Source of the DNA: Alteromonadaceae bacterium
GTDB lineage: Bacteria > Pseudomonadota > Gammaproteobacteria > Enterobacterales > Alteromonadaceae
DNA length: 35,571 bases
Direction: 5' to 3'
Assembly: GCA_016765535.1 (NCBI GenBank)
Contig: JAESPQ010000056.1
Coordinates: 82,685 to 118,255, forward strand
Below, one piece after another: positions 1 through 7,604 of this stretch (position 1 is the stretch's first letter; every line of letters starts with the position of its first letter). Position numbers and translations under genes: made by a program. The notes under the pieces are model-generated. The model was not told the origin of the DNA and made no database searches. It saw only the letters and a list, made by a program, of their open reading frames with translations.

Positions 1-518
1 AATATTCCAGAAATCATTCCAGCGGTAGTTAAAGGTTGTTTACGGCTCTGAGACTCTAGTCTACGTGCTAAATGGCGTTGGGTAACATGTGATATTTCAT
101 GGCCTATTACTGAGGCAAGTTCACTTTCTGTGTCTGCTAAAGTTATTAAGCTAGTATGAATAGCAACATGACCGCCAAAAAAAGCGAAGGCATTAATTTC
201 TTTTTTATTAATCAAAAAGAATTTAAATTGATAGTTAACGTTGTCTGCATTTTTTACTAAATTGTTACCTAAATGATTTATATATTCATCTAAGACAGGA
301 TCATTGATCACGGGTTGTGAACCACGTAATTGACGCATCATAATGTCGCCAATTTGTCGCTCTTTCTCTAATGATAAAGAGCCTATTGCTGCAGTGCCAA
401 TTTCAGGCAGTTTATTTTTATCTTGCGTTTGTGCTATTGCGCTAAACGATAATAAAGGCGCTAATAATAGCGCGATAGCAAAATAGGCTAATTTAGATTT
501 TTTTAAATATAATTTCAT
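1..518 (-). CDS. bepA: M48 family metalloprotease, BepA/YfgC type (partial, 3' end missing)
   Basis: The reading frame starts at 518 on the minus strand and runs off the window at base 1, giving about 172 N-terminal residues. The first 30 or so residues form a signal peptide (KK-rich start, Leu/Ala core, ending near AIA-QTQ). The zinc-binding motif HEISH lies within the segment SVIGHEISHVTQRHLARRLE, preceded by NAFAFFGGHVAIHTSLI, which is typical of the BepA/LoiP M48 family. BepA is a periplasmic protease and chaperone that takes part in outer-membrane protein (LptD, BamA) assembly and quality control. The C-terminal TPR domain that would separate BepA from shorter M48 proteins lies outside the window, so the BepA assignment rests on the catalytic domain only. 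Confidence 0.85.
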   Translation of the reverse strand, partial: MKLYLKKSKLAYFAIALLLAPLLSFSAIAQTQDKNKLPEIGTAAIGSLSLEKERQIGDIMMRQLRGSQPVINDPVLDEYINHLGNNLVKNADNVNYQFKFFLINKKEINAFAFFGGHVAIHTSLITLADTESELASVIGHEISHVTQRHLARRLESQSRKQPLTTAGMISGI

Positions 519-578
519 TAAATACCTGAATTTAGATAATATGTTTTTTAGGCAAAAATTAAAGATAGCAATGTAAAA

Positions 579-1202
579 TTAAATAATGTTACTTTTGCGT
601 TGTTGTATTTCATGATAAAAATCGCTAATACTGCGTCCTGATGTTTCAGTTACATCAAATGTTTTTTTTAATTTTTCAATTAAATTTTCAACTTTTAAAT
701 GGGTAAACTTAATTAAGGCTACATCGGCTTCGTCACCGCCTTGAGCATGGTAAGTCATAAATGAAACAAAACTACTAATGCGAAATAAAATCTGCATTGA
801 CTCTGGTAACCAATTAATAAATGGCGAGTGTGGGTTTTTTAACATTTGTAAATTGGTTTTTTCACCATTAAGAATAGGATAACAATGTAACTCATAATGT
901 TGTTCGTTAAATACGTGCTGTAAAGCGATTTGTGGACGAGAATTAATAATTAAATTACCTTTGTCGTCTTTATGACTGCCAAGAAAGGTTAAATTCCAAT
1001 TGTTAATGTTAAATAACTGCTTGTAAGAACTGTCAAAACCATGGGTTAAAATATTATCAACATCACTGACAGAATTATACGCCATGTGAAAAATTGTCGG
1101 CAAGTCTCCCCAACAAATTTTCTTTTTAAAAGCGTGAATTTCTTTTAATGTTGGTTTTTCATTTAGCATGTTCATAAGTATATTATTACCATTTTGCCGC
1201 AT
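579..1202 (-). CDS. hypothetical protein, 207 aa
   Basis: An open frame of 207 codons on the minus strand, upstream of and codirectional with the M48 protease gene (60 nt apart). I do not recognise the family. The protein has no signal peptide, no clear membrane segment and few cysteines. It is rich in Asn, His, Leu and Phe, with aromatic stretches such as NINNWNLTFLGSH and WLPESMQILFRISSFVSFMTYHAQGG, which suggests a compact soluble protein. The start is uncertain. The first ATG at 1202 lacks a clear ribosome binding site. An ATG ten codons further in (1172) follows a weak GGTAA and may be the real start. The length of the frame in an AT-rich genome and its codon usage favour a real gene. 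Confidence 0.6.
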   Translation of the reverse strand: MRQNGNNILMNMLNEKPTLKEIHAFKKKICWGDLPTIFHMAYNSVSDVDNILTHGFDSSYKQLFNINNWNLTFLGSHKDDKGNLIINSRPQIALQHVFNEQHYELHCYPILNGEKTNLQMLKNPHSPFINWLPESMQILFRISSFVSFMTYHAQGGDEADVALIKFTHLKVENLIEKLKKTFDVTETSGRSISDFYHEIQQRKSNII

Positions 1203-1344
1203 TAAGTTGAATTATATTAAGGTGAAAAATTGAAAACTAATTTTAGTATATTATTTAATTGTTAGCTATGCTAACAAAATGATCATTATGCTGATTATTT
1301 TAGGTATACTCTGAATTATTTATAAATGTAAAATTTAGCTAACT

Positions 1345-1413
1345 ATGTTAAAAAAAAGTTATAAAAAAAAGAAAGTTATAAAAAAAGCTACAAAAAAGAC
1401 GGCAAAAAATTAA
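1345..1413 (+). CDS. possible 22-aa lysine-rich leader peptide
   Basis: A 23-codon frame including the stop encodes a peptide in which about half the residues are Lys (MLKKSYKKKKVIKK, then ATKKTAKN). Its TAA stop directly abuts the ATG of the TusA-like gene (TAAATG), the arrangement expected for translational coupling, and the TusA-like start has no obvious ribosome binding site of its own. No good ribosome binding site is visible for the peptide either, and poly-A composition alone produces Lys codons. It is therefore a candidate leader peptide rather than an established gene. Confidence 0.25.
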   Translation: MLKKSYKKKKVIKKATKKTAKN

Positions 1414-1632
1414 ATGTTATACAATTATGATGCTTATCTTGATAAATGCCCATTACCATTAGTTAAAACACGTGTGTTTTTAAAAAAAATGCAAGCGGGT
1501 GACATATGTCTGATACGTATTTATGATCAAGGTTCAAAAAAAAATATCCTGAATTATTTAACCAAATTTGCTTGGTCATATAGCCAGAAAATAATTAGTG
1601 ATCATGGGTTAGAAATAGAAATAACCAAGTAA
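1414..1632 (+). CDS. TusA/SirA-family sulfurtransferase-like protein
   Basis: A 72-aa protein of TusA size. It carries the family CPxP motif near its N-terminus (LDKCPLPLVKTRVFLKKM; Cys12 would be the persulfide-carrying residue). After that come the family's GD-x-C-I-x-I segment, a D-x-GS-x-x-N-I-x-x-Y-L stretch, and a C-terminal strand (GLEIEITK). TusA proteins relay sulfur from cysteine desulfurase to acceptors in tRNA thiolation or molybdenum-cofactor synthesis, but many paralogues have unknown partners. The position just before an AI-2E/PerM permease recalls a common gammaproteobacterial arrangement. True TusA is usually about 80 aa with a longer N-terminus, so this is better called a TusA-family paralogue. 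Confidence 0.75.
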   Translation: MLYNYDAYLDKCPLPLVKTRVFLKKMQAGDICLIRIYDQGSKKNILNYLTKFAWSYSQKIISDHGLEIEITK

Positions 1633-1674
1633 TTAATTTTAGGGCTCATTTTAAAAGGTTAAAGAGTATAAAGT

Positions 1675-2739
1675 ATGGTGCAATTTTTCTCCGAGTGGTA
1701 TAAACGTAAATTTTCAGATCCGCATGTGGTTACACTAGTAGTCATTTTAACCTCCTTATTTGCTTTTGTTTATTTTTTAAGTGGTTTGCTTATGCCTGTT
1801 TTTGTGGCTTTAGCGATTGCTTTTTTACTAGATTTACCGGTACACAAGTTGACCAAAATGGGCGTTTCTCATACTGCTGCCGTTGCTTTAGTAGTAAGTA
1901 CTTTTGTTGGTTTGTCATTAATTGCTTTTTTAGGTTTAATGCCCGTTATTTGGCAGCAAAGTAGCCATTTATTTCAAGAGTTACCCAAAATGTTGACTCA
2001 AGGTAAAGATTATTTGTCTACTTTACCGCAAACTTATCCAGAAATATTTCAAGAAAGCCAAATAGAAACTTTTATTGATCTTATTAATGCCAAATTATTA
2101 GAATGGGGTGAAATTATTGTAAAAGCGTCATTGAGCTCTATTTCTAACCTTGTTGCTTTAATGATTTATTTAATACTTGTTCCCTTAATGACCTTTTTTT
2201 TCTTGAAAGATAAAACACTTTTGCTAGCGAGCTTACAACGTTTTTTTCCAAAAGAGCGCCGTTTAGCTAAGCAAGTTGCCAGTGAAATGAATCAACAAAT
2301 ATTGAATTATATTCGCGGAAAAGTGATTGAAATATTAGTTATTGGTATTTCAACAACACTTGCTTTTGTGTTTTTAGGATTAGAATATGCGGTGTTGCTT
2401 GGGGTGCTGGTTGGCTTGTCTGTGCTAGTGCCTTATGTTGGCGCAACTATAGTCACAATACCAGTTACTTTAGTGGCATTATTTCAATGGGGTGTTGGAC
2501 CTGAATTTGGTTATGTGATGTTAGCCTATGGCATATTGCAAGCACTTGATGGTAATTTACTTGTGCCGTTGTTATTTTCTGAAGCGGTAAACTTACACCC
2601 CGTTACCATTATTATTGCGGTAATATTTTTTGGTGGTTTGTGGGGCTTTTGGGGCGTATTTTTTGCCATACCGTTAGCTACTTTAGTGAAAGCGGTAATT
2701 AATGCTTGGCCTTCTTCAGAAACAACTTCATTATCATGA
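1675..2739 (+). CDS. AI-2E family transporter (PerM/YdiK-type permease)
   Basis: A 354-aa polytopic inner-membrane protein. Two hydrophobic segments lie near the N-terminus (about residues 18-50), one at about 68-90 and one at about 150-180, followed by a cluster of helices in the C-terminal half (about 215-345). The C-terminal signature is clear: NLLVPLLFSEAVNLHPVTII followed by FFGGLWGFWGVFFAIPLATL. This matches the AI-2E/PerM superfamily (formerly UPF0118), whose members include exporters of autoinducer-2 and Na+/H+ antiporters; the substrate cannot be read from the sequence. The gene follows the TusA-like gene by 42 nt on the same strand and may share its transcript. The start ATG is preceded by AAAGAG. 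Confidence 0.88.
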   Translation: MVQFFSEWYKRKFSDPHVVTLVVILTSLFAFVYFLSGLLMPVFVALAIAFLLDLPVHKLTKMGVSHTAAVALVVSTFVGLSLIAFLGLMPVIWQQSSHLFQELPKMLTQGKDYLSTLPQTYPEIFQESQIETFIDLINAKLLEWGEIIVKASLSSISNLVALMIYLILVPLMTFFFLKDKTLLLASLQRFFPKERRLAKQVASEMNQQILNYIRGKVIEILVIGISTTLAFVFLGLEYAVLLGVLVGLSVLVPYVGATIVTIPVTLVALFQWGVGPEFGYVMLAYGILQALDGNLLVPLLFSEAVNLHPVTIIIAVIFFGGLWGFWGVFFAIPLATLVKAVINAWPSSETTSLS

Positions 2740-2940
2740 GATTGTTACTATAAATGAGCAATGCTAAAATGGTAGTCATAAATATAGTTATGATGAAATA
2801 CGTTACAAAAATGTAATGTGTTTGTATTTTAAAATCGTATTTTTGTTTACATTGACATTCTTTTATTTGTACAATGACTATAAATCAATGGAGATGATTT
2901 GTTTCGTTATTTTAAATGAACGAAATTGAGGGTTATGCTA

Positions 2941-3018
2941 ATGCAAGGATGGCTTCGAGTTTTTACTAGATTACTTCTATCAGCTAATTCATCTCTGTTT
3001 TCTATTATCGTGTGTTAA
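2941..3018 (+). CDS. possible 25-aa small hydrophobic ORF
   Basis: A 26-codon frame including the stop (MQGWLRVFTRLLLSANSSLF, then SIIVC) preceded by GAGGG eight bases before the ATG, a good ribosome binding site. It ends 12 nt before the zinc-ribbon gene at 3031 on the same strand, so it could be a leader or small membrane peptide. An in-frame ATG two codons earlier (2935) is too close to the same site. Evidence is limited to spacing and hydrophobicity. Confidence 0.25.
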   Translation: MQGWLRVFTRLLLSANSSLFSIIVC

Positions 3019-3030
3019 AAGGATGTCAGT

Positions 3031-3225
3031 ATGGATACTTTTTTTTTTGCCGATTTAAAAAAGATCACCAATATTAAATTTTACTGTGCTATCTGTGATT
3101 GGGATGGTAACGAGTCTGAATTAATTACGCATTCAGGTAATGATAAAGCAATGATGTTTGTCTGTTGTCCTCGTTGCCGCAATGCTGATATTCGCGTTTT
3201 TAATGATGAAATAGATGATGAATAA
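3031..3225 (+). CDS. small zinc-ribbon protein, 64 aa
   Basis: A short acidic protein with two cysteine pairs, C19-x2-C22 (FYCAICDWDG) and C46-x2-C49 (VCCPRCRNAD, plus Cys45), arranged as a zinc ribbon or rubredoxin-like knuckle. The C-terminus is highly acidic (DEIDDE). The function is unknown. It lies after the AI-2E permease and converges on bcp. AAGGATG precedes the start with good spacing, which supports translation. Codons 3-6 contain a run of ten T, an unusual homopolymer so close to the start. It could be a nucleic-acid or protein-interaction module; the sequence does not say which. Confidence 0.7.
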   Translation: MDTFFFADLKKITNIKFYCAICDWDGNESELITHSGNDKAMMFVCCPRCRNADIRVFNDEIDDE

Positions 3226-3247
3226 CACTATTCACTTTATTTAATGA

Positions 3248-3277
3248 TTAGGTTCAGTAAATAATTATTGAACCTAA
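3248..3277. terminator. possible bidirectional terminator hairpin
   Basis: A 13-bp inverted repeat with one G-T pair (arms 3248-3260 and 3265-3277, loop ATAA) fills the short gap between the convergent zinc-ribbon gene and bcp. It lacks a U-tract on either strand, so termination activity is only suggested by position. Confidence 0.4.
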
Positions 3278-3304
3278 CTTCAATACTTTGACCAATAAAA
3301 AATT

Positions 3305-3787
3305 TTAATCTTGCTGTTTTAATACCTCTAATACTACTTGATGATGATCTTTGGTTTTAAATTTATTAAATACATGACTAATTTTACCCTCTAAGCCAAT
3401 TAAAAAACTTAAACGATGAATGCCATCGTATTCTCGTCCCATAAACTTTTTTAATCCCCAAACACCAAAAGCAGCGGCAATTTTATGATCAACATCTGAT
3501 AATAAGGTGAAATTTAATTGATCACGCTGATAAAATTTAGCTAAGCGCTTAGGTTCATCTGGGCTTAGACCAAAAACAACGGTGTTTTGAGCAGCTAATT
3601 CTTGTTGTATGTCCCGCAGCCCTTGCGCTTGTATGGTACAACCAGGTGTCATCGCTTTAGGATAAAAGTAAACTAATACTTGTTGTTTACCTATATAGTC
3701 AGCTAACGCAACTTGTTTTTCATTTTGATCTAATAAAGTAAATAAGGGGGTGTTATCACCAACAGTTAATGTATTCATGTTTTTCAT
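3305..3787 (-). CDS. bcp: thiol peroxidase Bcp/PrxQ, apparent 1-Cys form
   Basis: A 160-aa peroxiredoxin of the Bcp/PrxQ class that reduces hydroperoxides in the cytoplasm. The match to E. coli Bcp is strong along the whole length, including VLVYFYPKAMTPGCT, LNFTLLSDVDHKI, FGVWGLKKFMGR and YDGIHRLSFLI. Cys50 in TPGCT is the peroxidatic cysteine. The resolving cysteine that E. coli has five residues later (GCTVQAC) is Gln here (GCTIQAQ), and the protein contains no other cysteine, so it must work by a 1-Cys mechanism with an external thiol. It lies 26 nt after gcvR on the same strand, the conserved gcvR-bcp operon. An ATG three codons in (3778) is an alternative start that aligns better with E. 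coli Bcp. Confidence 0.93.
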   Translation of the reverse strand: MKNMNTLTVGDNTPLFTLLDQNEKQVALADYIGKQQVLVYFYPKAMTPGCTIQAQGLRDIQQELAAQNTVVFGLSPDEPKRLAKFYQRDQLNFTLLSDVDHKIAAAFGVWGLKKFMGREYDGIHRLSFLIGLEGKISHVFNKFKTKDHHQVVLEVLKQQD

Positions 3788-3813
3788 TTCTCTTTAAAAT
3801 AATAACGATAAGG

Positions 3814-4350
3814 CTACGAACAGCCGAGTAAGTTTGACTGCACTGGTTTGATACAACCTTGTACGTCTATTTGATCACATAATTGTAAAAAGTCATTTTC
3901 TAGCTCTTTAATACTCACTTTGTCGGTAAGTGCAATAAGTATATGAGAGTTAGTTTGATTGGTTTTAAACTCTATTTGTGAATTTAAGGATGAAATATCA
4001 ATTTTTCGTGCAGCAAAAAAAGCAGTTACTGCTTTTAAAACGCCGGGTTGATCGATACCTGCGTAGGTTACTTCAAAATGCTGGGTTAAGTTTCTTTTTT
4101 TATAACCTGTAGTGCGTTTCATCATGGTGAGTAATTCAAGATTTTGCGCTAATTTAGGTAAACGTAACTCTATTTGGTTAATGGCTCGGGCATTGCCATT
4201 GAGCAACATGATAAAACTAAATTCGCTGCCAAATATTGCCATTCGACTATCAAAAATATTACAGCCGCATTCGCAGGCTAATTTAGTTAACTCACTAACG
4301 ATCCCTGTTCTATCGGCACCTATTGCAGTTAATACTAAATATTGGGACAT
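3814..4350 (-). CDS. gcvR: glycine cleavage system transcriptional repressor GcvR
   Basis: A 178-aa cytoplasmic protein with two ACT domains, one at about residues 4-75 (LVLTAIGADRTGIVSELTKL; CGCNIFDSRMAIFGSEFSFI) and one at about 90-165 (EVTYAGIDQPGVLKAVTAFF). In enterics GcvR binds GcvA and glycine and represses the gcvTHP operon. It contains no DNA-binding domain, as expected for this co-repressor. It forms an operon with bcp and is divergent from dapA-bamC, the same arrangement as in E. coli, which strengthens the assignment. Confidence 0.88.
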   Translation of the reverse strand: MSQYLVLTAIGADRTGIVSELTKLACECGCNIFDSRMAIFGSEFSFIMLLNGNARAINQIELRLPKLAQNLELLTMMKRTTGYKKRNLTQHFEVTYAGIDQPGVLKAVTAFFAARKIDISSLNSQIEFKTNQTNSHILIALTDKVSIKELENDFLQLCDQIDVQGCIKPVQSNLLGCS

Positions 4351-4532
4351 AAATTGAACCTAGTTGATGAAAAAAAGCGCGCCATTGTAACCGATTGCCT
4401 CAAAAAATGGAAAGGCTCTAATTTTTCCTAACGGTTATTTAGTTTTTTAATAAAAGTTTTACTTAAAGTTTCTTGTGTTTGATTAGGCTGGGCAGTAACA
4501 TTGTCCGCTGTTTAGATAAAGATAGCAGAGAA

Positions 4533-5471
4533 ATGTTTTCAGCAAAATTTTTAGGCAGTATAGTTGCTTTAGTGACCCCATTCACCCTTGACAATAAAAT
4601 TGATTTTAAGGTACTTGCCTCGCTAATTGAATGGCATATAGAGTCAGGAACTCAAGCAATAGTTTTAGGGGGGACTACGGGTGAATCTGCAACATTAAGT
4701 GATGATGAAAAAGTTGCTTTAGCCTGTAGTGCTGTAGCTATTGCTCATGGACGTATTAAATTATTATTGGGTAATGGTTCAAATAACACGGCAGCAAGTG
4801 TCGAGTTAACTAAACGTTTAAATAATACAGGTGTTGATGGCTATTTAACAGTAACACCTTGTTATAATAAACCAACGGCGGAAGGGTTAATAGCACACTT
4901 TTCTGCCATTGCTGCAGCGACAACATTACCTATTATTTTATATAATGTGCCAAGTCGTACTTTATGCGATATGAGTAATGAAATAATTATTCGTTTAGCG
5001 GAACTAAATAATATTGTTGGTATCAAAGACGCTACCGCTGATTTATCGCGTTTAGCCAATTTGATCACTCAGTTAAAACAAAATAATAAAAAAGATTTTG
5101 CCTTACTCAGTGGTGATGATGCTAGTGCGTTAGATTATTGTTTAGCGGGTGGGCATGGGGTTATTTCGGTAACGGCTAATGTGATGCCTGAGGCAATAGC
5201 AAAAATACAGCGATTAATACAAAAACAGTCATTAAATAAAGAGCAAAATATTGAGCAAGCAAAATTAATTAATGCGCAAATAAAAGAATTACATCAAGCG
5301 TTATTTATTGAATCGAACCCTATAACGGTAAAATGGGTTTTGTTTTGGATGAATAAATTAAATAATGCTAATTTACGCTTACCTCTACTGAGTTTATCAA
5401 CAACAGCTCGGTTAAGTTTACAACAAATTTTAGAAAAATCAGGTATTCAACAATACCCTCAGGAGAATTAA
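4533..5471 (+). CDS. dapA: 4-hydroxy-tetrahydrodipicolinate synthase DapA
   Basis: Condenses pyruvate with aspartate semialdehyde, the first committed step of diaminopimelate/lysine synthesis. The class I aldolase barrel is complete. GGTTGES carries Thr48/Thr49, YNVPSRT carries Tyr137 and Arg142, and GIKDAT carries the Schiff-base Lys165 (numbering from this start). The open frame extends upstream to a TTG at 4473, but the family starts near M-x-x-GSIVALVTP, so the ATG at 4533 is chosen; this gives 312 aa against a usual 292 or so. The extra length comes from a few N-terminal residues and Asn/Gln/Lys-rich insertions in the C-terminal helices. The stop overlaps the bamC start (TAATG), showing translational coupling. 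Confidence 0.95.
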   Translation: MFSAKFLGSIVALVTPFTLDNKIDFKVLASLIEWHIESGTQAIVLGGTTGESATLSDDEKVALACSAVAIAHGRIKLLLGNGSNNTAASVELTKRLNNTGVDGYLTVTPCYNKPTAEGLIAHFSAIAAATTLPIILYNVPSRTLCDMSNEIIIRLAELNNIVGIKDATADLSRLANLITQLKQNNKKDFALLSGDDASALDYCLAGGHGVISVTANVMPEAIAKIQRLIQKQSLNKEQNIEQAKLINAQIKELHQALFIESNPITVKWVLFWMNKLNNANLRLPLLSLSTTARLSLQQILEKSGIQQYPQEN

Positions 5472-6544
5472 TGAGTCGTCGTATTTTTATTTTTTTATTA
5501 TTAAGTTTATCGCTGTCAGCTTGCTCGTCGGTTGATAATGCTAAACGAGCCCTTGGCGATTTTGATTATGCAAAAGCCTCTGAAGCTAAAGAACTTATTG
5601 TGCCAAAAGGCCTTGATAAGCCTGTTTATGCTAACAAGTATGCTTTGGCAACTGACATAAATACTAATGGGCCTGTAGGCGATAAGGTTGATATTAGAGC
5701 GCCCTCATTAGTTTTACCTACCGCAGCTTCATCCCGAGTAGAATTAAACTCTACCACGGCAAAAATTTGGTTTGATAAAGCTATAGAAGATAAAGACTTG
5801 AAAGACTTTATCCTTGGCGCTTTAAAAGGAAAAGTTATCGATGATGGTGTTGAATTTGACGTTGTTAATGAGCAGAAAAACCTTTATGAGTCTTCTTGGT
5901 ATCATAAAACTAAAGAATCAGGTTTTTGGTTATGGTCATATACTGATACGCTTAAAAGTATGCGCTTTGAGTATCAATTAGAAACTAAACCACATGGGCG
6001 AAGTGTTGCCCTTTTAGTCAAATTAATTGACTTTAAAGATAAAGATGGTTCAACTAAGATGGACCCTATTGAACAACAGCGCGCTGAAGTGGCGATGCTA
6101 AATAGTATTATTGGTCATGTAGATTACATGTATCGTAAAAACAGACGTGAGCACCACTTACTACTAGCAACGCAAAAAATCGTGACGATTGGTAAAAATT
6201 CAGCCAATGAATCATCCTATATTATTGAATTAGAAAAAGATTATTTATGGGATAATTTACCTGCTTTCTTTGAAAAATATGGTTTTACCCTTGATGATTT
6301 AAATGAAACTAAAAGCATTTACTATGTCACTTTTGTTAAGCCTGAAAATAGTCTGTGGGACAGTATTTGGGGAGATAGTAAAGCTATTATCGATCTAACT
6401 AATGCTCAATATCAATTTAAATTGACTGCGGTTGGCAAAAAAACAGCACTAACTATATACGATAAAGAAGGTAAACCATTATCTGCGGAAACTTTATTGC
6501 ATATTTTTGATGTAATGGAGCCCGCGCTTTCTTTTAGAGATTAA
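5471..6544 (+). CDS. bamC: outer membrane assembly lipoprotein BamC
   Basis: A 357-aa lipoprotein with a typical signal sequence and lipobox LSAC (Cys18). The conserved unstructured N-terminal segment follows (NAKRALGDFDYAKASEA, then VPKGLDKPVYANKY), which in BamC lies against the substrate-binding surface of BamD. Two helix-grip domains come next, at about residues 110-220 and 235-350. BamC is an accessory subunit of the BAM complex that inserts beta-barrel proteins in the outer membrane. It overlaps the dapA stop codon by one base and uses the AGGAGAA inside the dapA end as its ribosome binding site, the conserved dapA-bamC operon. Confidence 0.93.
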   Translation: MSRRIFIFLLLSLSLSACSSVDNAKRALGDFDYAKASEAKELIVPKGLDKPVYANKYALATDINTNGPVGDKVDIRAPSLVLPTAASSRVELNSTTAKIWFDKAIEDKDLKDFILGALKGKVIDDGVEFDVVNEQKNLYESSWYHKTKESGFWLWSYTDTLKSMRFEYQLETKPHGRSVALLVKLIDFKDKDGSTKMDPIEQQRAEVAMLNSIIGHVDYMYRKNRREHHLLLATQKIVTIGKNSANESSYIIELEKDYLWDNLPAFFEKYGFTLDDLNETKSIYYVTFVKPENSLWDSIWGDSKAIIDLTNAQYQFKLTAVGKKTALTIYDKEGKPLSAETLLHIFDVMEPALSFRD

Positions 6545-6580
6545 TAGTTATAGGTTAGTAAAAACTGATCTACTATTAAA

Positions 6581-6608
6581 AAACTCCACATAATGTGGAG
6601 TTTTTTTG
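6581..6608 (+). terminator. Rho-independent terminator after dapA-bamC
   Basis: A perfect 10-bp stem (AAACTCCACA, loop TAA, TGTGGAGTTT) runs into a T-tract from 6601, about 37 nt after the bamC stop. The arms are 6581-6590 and 6594-6603. Confidence 0.9.
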
Positions 6609-6655
6609 TTTTATCACTTTATTATTCTCTGAAAAAACATACCAGTCAACAACGT

Positions 6656-6847
6656 CTACTTATCATCAGTATTAGTCATGGTTGGCATTTTATGTTCGCT
6701 TTTGTGAGTGCGTGGTAGGGTTTCTTTCAAATCGTTTAACCCTTTAGGGCGTAACTTTTGCTTACTGTTCTTTTGAAAGGTACTGAAATTTCCAATAATA
6801 GAAACAAAAGCAATAACAATAATGGCAATGGCGATCCAATTGTACAA
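6656..6847 (-). CDS. small single-pass membrane protein, 63 aa (DUF2897-like)
   Basis: One N-terminal transmembrane helix (about residues 3-22, WIAIAIIVIAFVSIIGN) is followed by a basic, polar cytoplasmic tail (KNSKQKLRPKGLNDLKETLP). The size, the topology and the GN dipeptide after the helix resemble the small DUF2897 proteins of Shewanella and Colwellia, but the similarity is judged by eye. It is last in a minus-strand series after dapE and the M15 peptidase, 49 nt from the latter. Confidence 0.55.
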   Translation of the reverse strand: MYNWIAIAIIVIAFVSIIGNFSTFQKNSKQKLRPKGLNDLKETLPRTHKSEHKMPTMTNTDDK

Positions 6848-6896
6848 TCTGATTTCCTATTTTACTTTATTTTACTTTATTTAACTTAACTTCACT

Positions 6897-7604
6897 TCAC
6901 TGAAGTAAGTCTGGTGCGTTATTAACGTTTATTATAAACTTTTTATAAATGTTTGCTAGATTTTCTAAAATACACGATTTAGATAAAATATCACTGTGCT
7001 TAATTGTATTAGTTAATGTTTTTAAATTAAGCTGTTGCTGGTACCTACTTGCCAATGGCGCATAAGATAAATGCCAAGGTTCTATGGCAACACCGCCACG
7101 CTCAATATCATAAGGGAAATAAAATCCATACTTTTGGCTGTTTGCTGTAAGCCATTGTGATAATGCTGCGAAAGGGCCTCTTTGTTGATATTCCCACGGC
7201 TCTAACTGTAATTTTTGGTTATTATCAAGCAAATTAGGTGCGTAAATATCAATATCTGTTCCCCAATGGTGACGACTAGCTCCTGGTAATGCTGAAAAAA
7301 GTAAAATGGCATCAATCTTATCTAATTCGTTATATTGGCTTAAATCAATAGGCTGGTTGTTTTTATTGTTAACAATGCTTTTACCCGTAAATTTATTATT
7401 CCAAAGTGTTAGTTGCCGTTCAAAACTGCGAAAACCACTGGCAATTTGTAGATCAAAGCCGGCCTTATTAGCATCATGTTGCATGTGCTGCCAAGCACCG
7501 ATCATTTTTTGATGAATGCCTATACGCTTGGTTAACCAAATAATATGATCGCTAGTTTGTCCTGTTAGTAACGCGGGGGGCGAGATAACGTTATGAGTTG
7601 TCAT
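6897..7604 (-). CDS. M15 family D-alanyl-D-alanine carboxypeptidase (VanY/LdcB-like)
   Basis: A 235-aa metallopeptidase. The M15B signature SxHxxGxxxD is present as [10 protein letters not shown] (His112, Asp119 as zinc ligands), together with [11 protein letters not shown] upstream and the second ligand segment EPWHLSY near residue 176. Members cleave D-Ala-D-Ala or L,D-bonds in peptidoglycan peptides. No signal peptide is visible from this start, so either the protein acts on cytoplasmic muropeptides during recycling or the true export signal is atypical. Its start overlaps the end of dapE by 14 nt, so the two are translated from one mRNA, and its likely peptide substrates contain the diaminopimelate that dapE helps make. 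Confidence 0.85.
   Translation of the reverse strand: MTTHNVISPPALLTGQTSDHIIWLTKRIGIHQKMIGAWQHMQHDANKAGFDLQIASGFRSFERQLTLWNNKFTGKSIVNNKNNQPIDLSQYNELDKIDAILLFSALPGASRHHWGTDIDIYAPNLLDNNQKLQLEPWEYQQRGPFAALSQWLTANSQKYGFYFPYDIERGGVAIEPWHLSYAPLASRYQQQLNLKTLTNTIKHSDILSKSCILENLANIYKKFIINVNNAPDLLQ

Noticed and set aside
4112-4357. 81-aa plus-strand ORF
   Set aside because: It is antisense within gcvR, a well supported gene, and has no family similarity.
4473-4532. N-terminal extension of DapA from a TTG start
   Set aside because: Twenty residues without family counterpart precede the conserved GSIVALVTP start; the ATG at 4533 fits the family.
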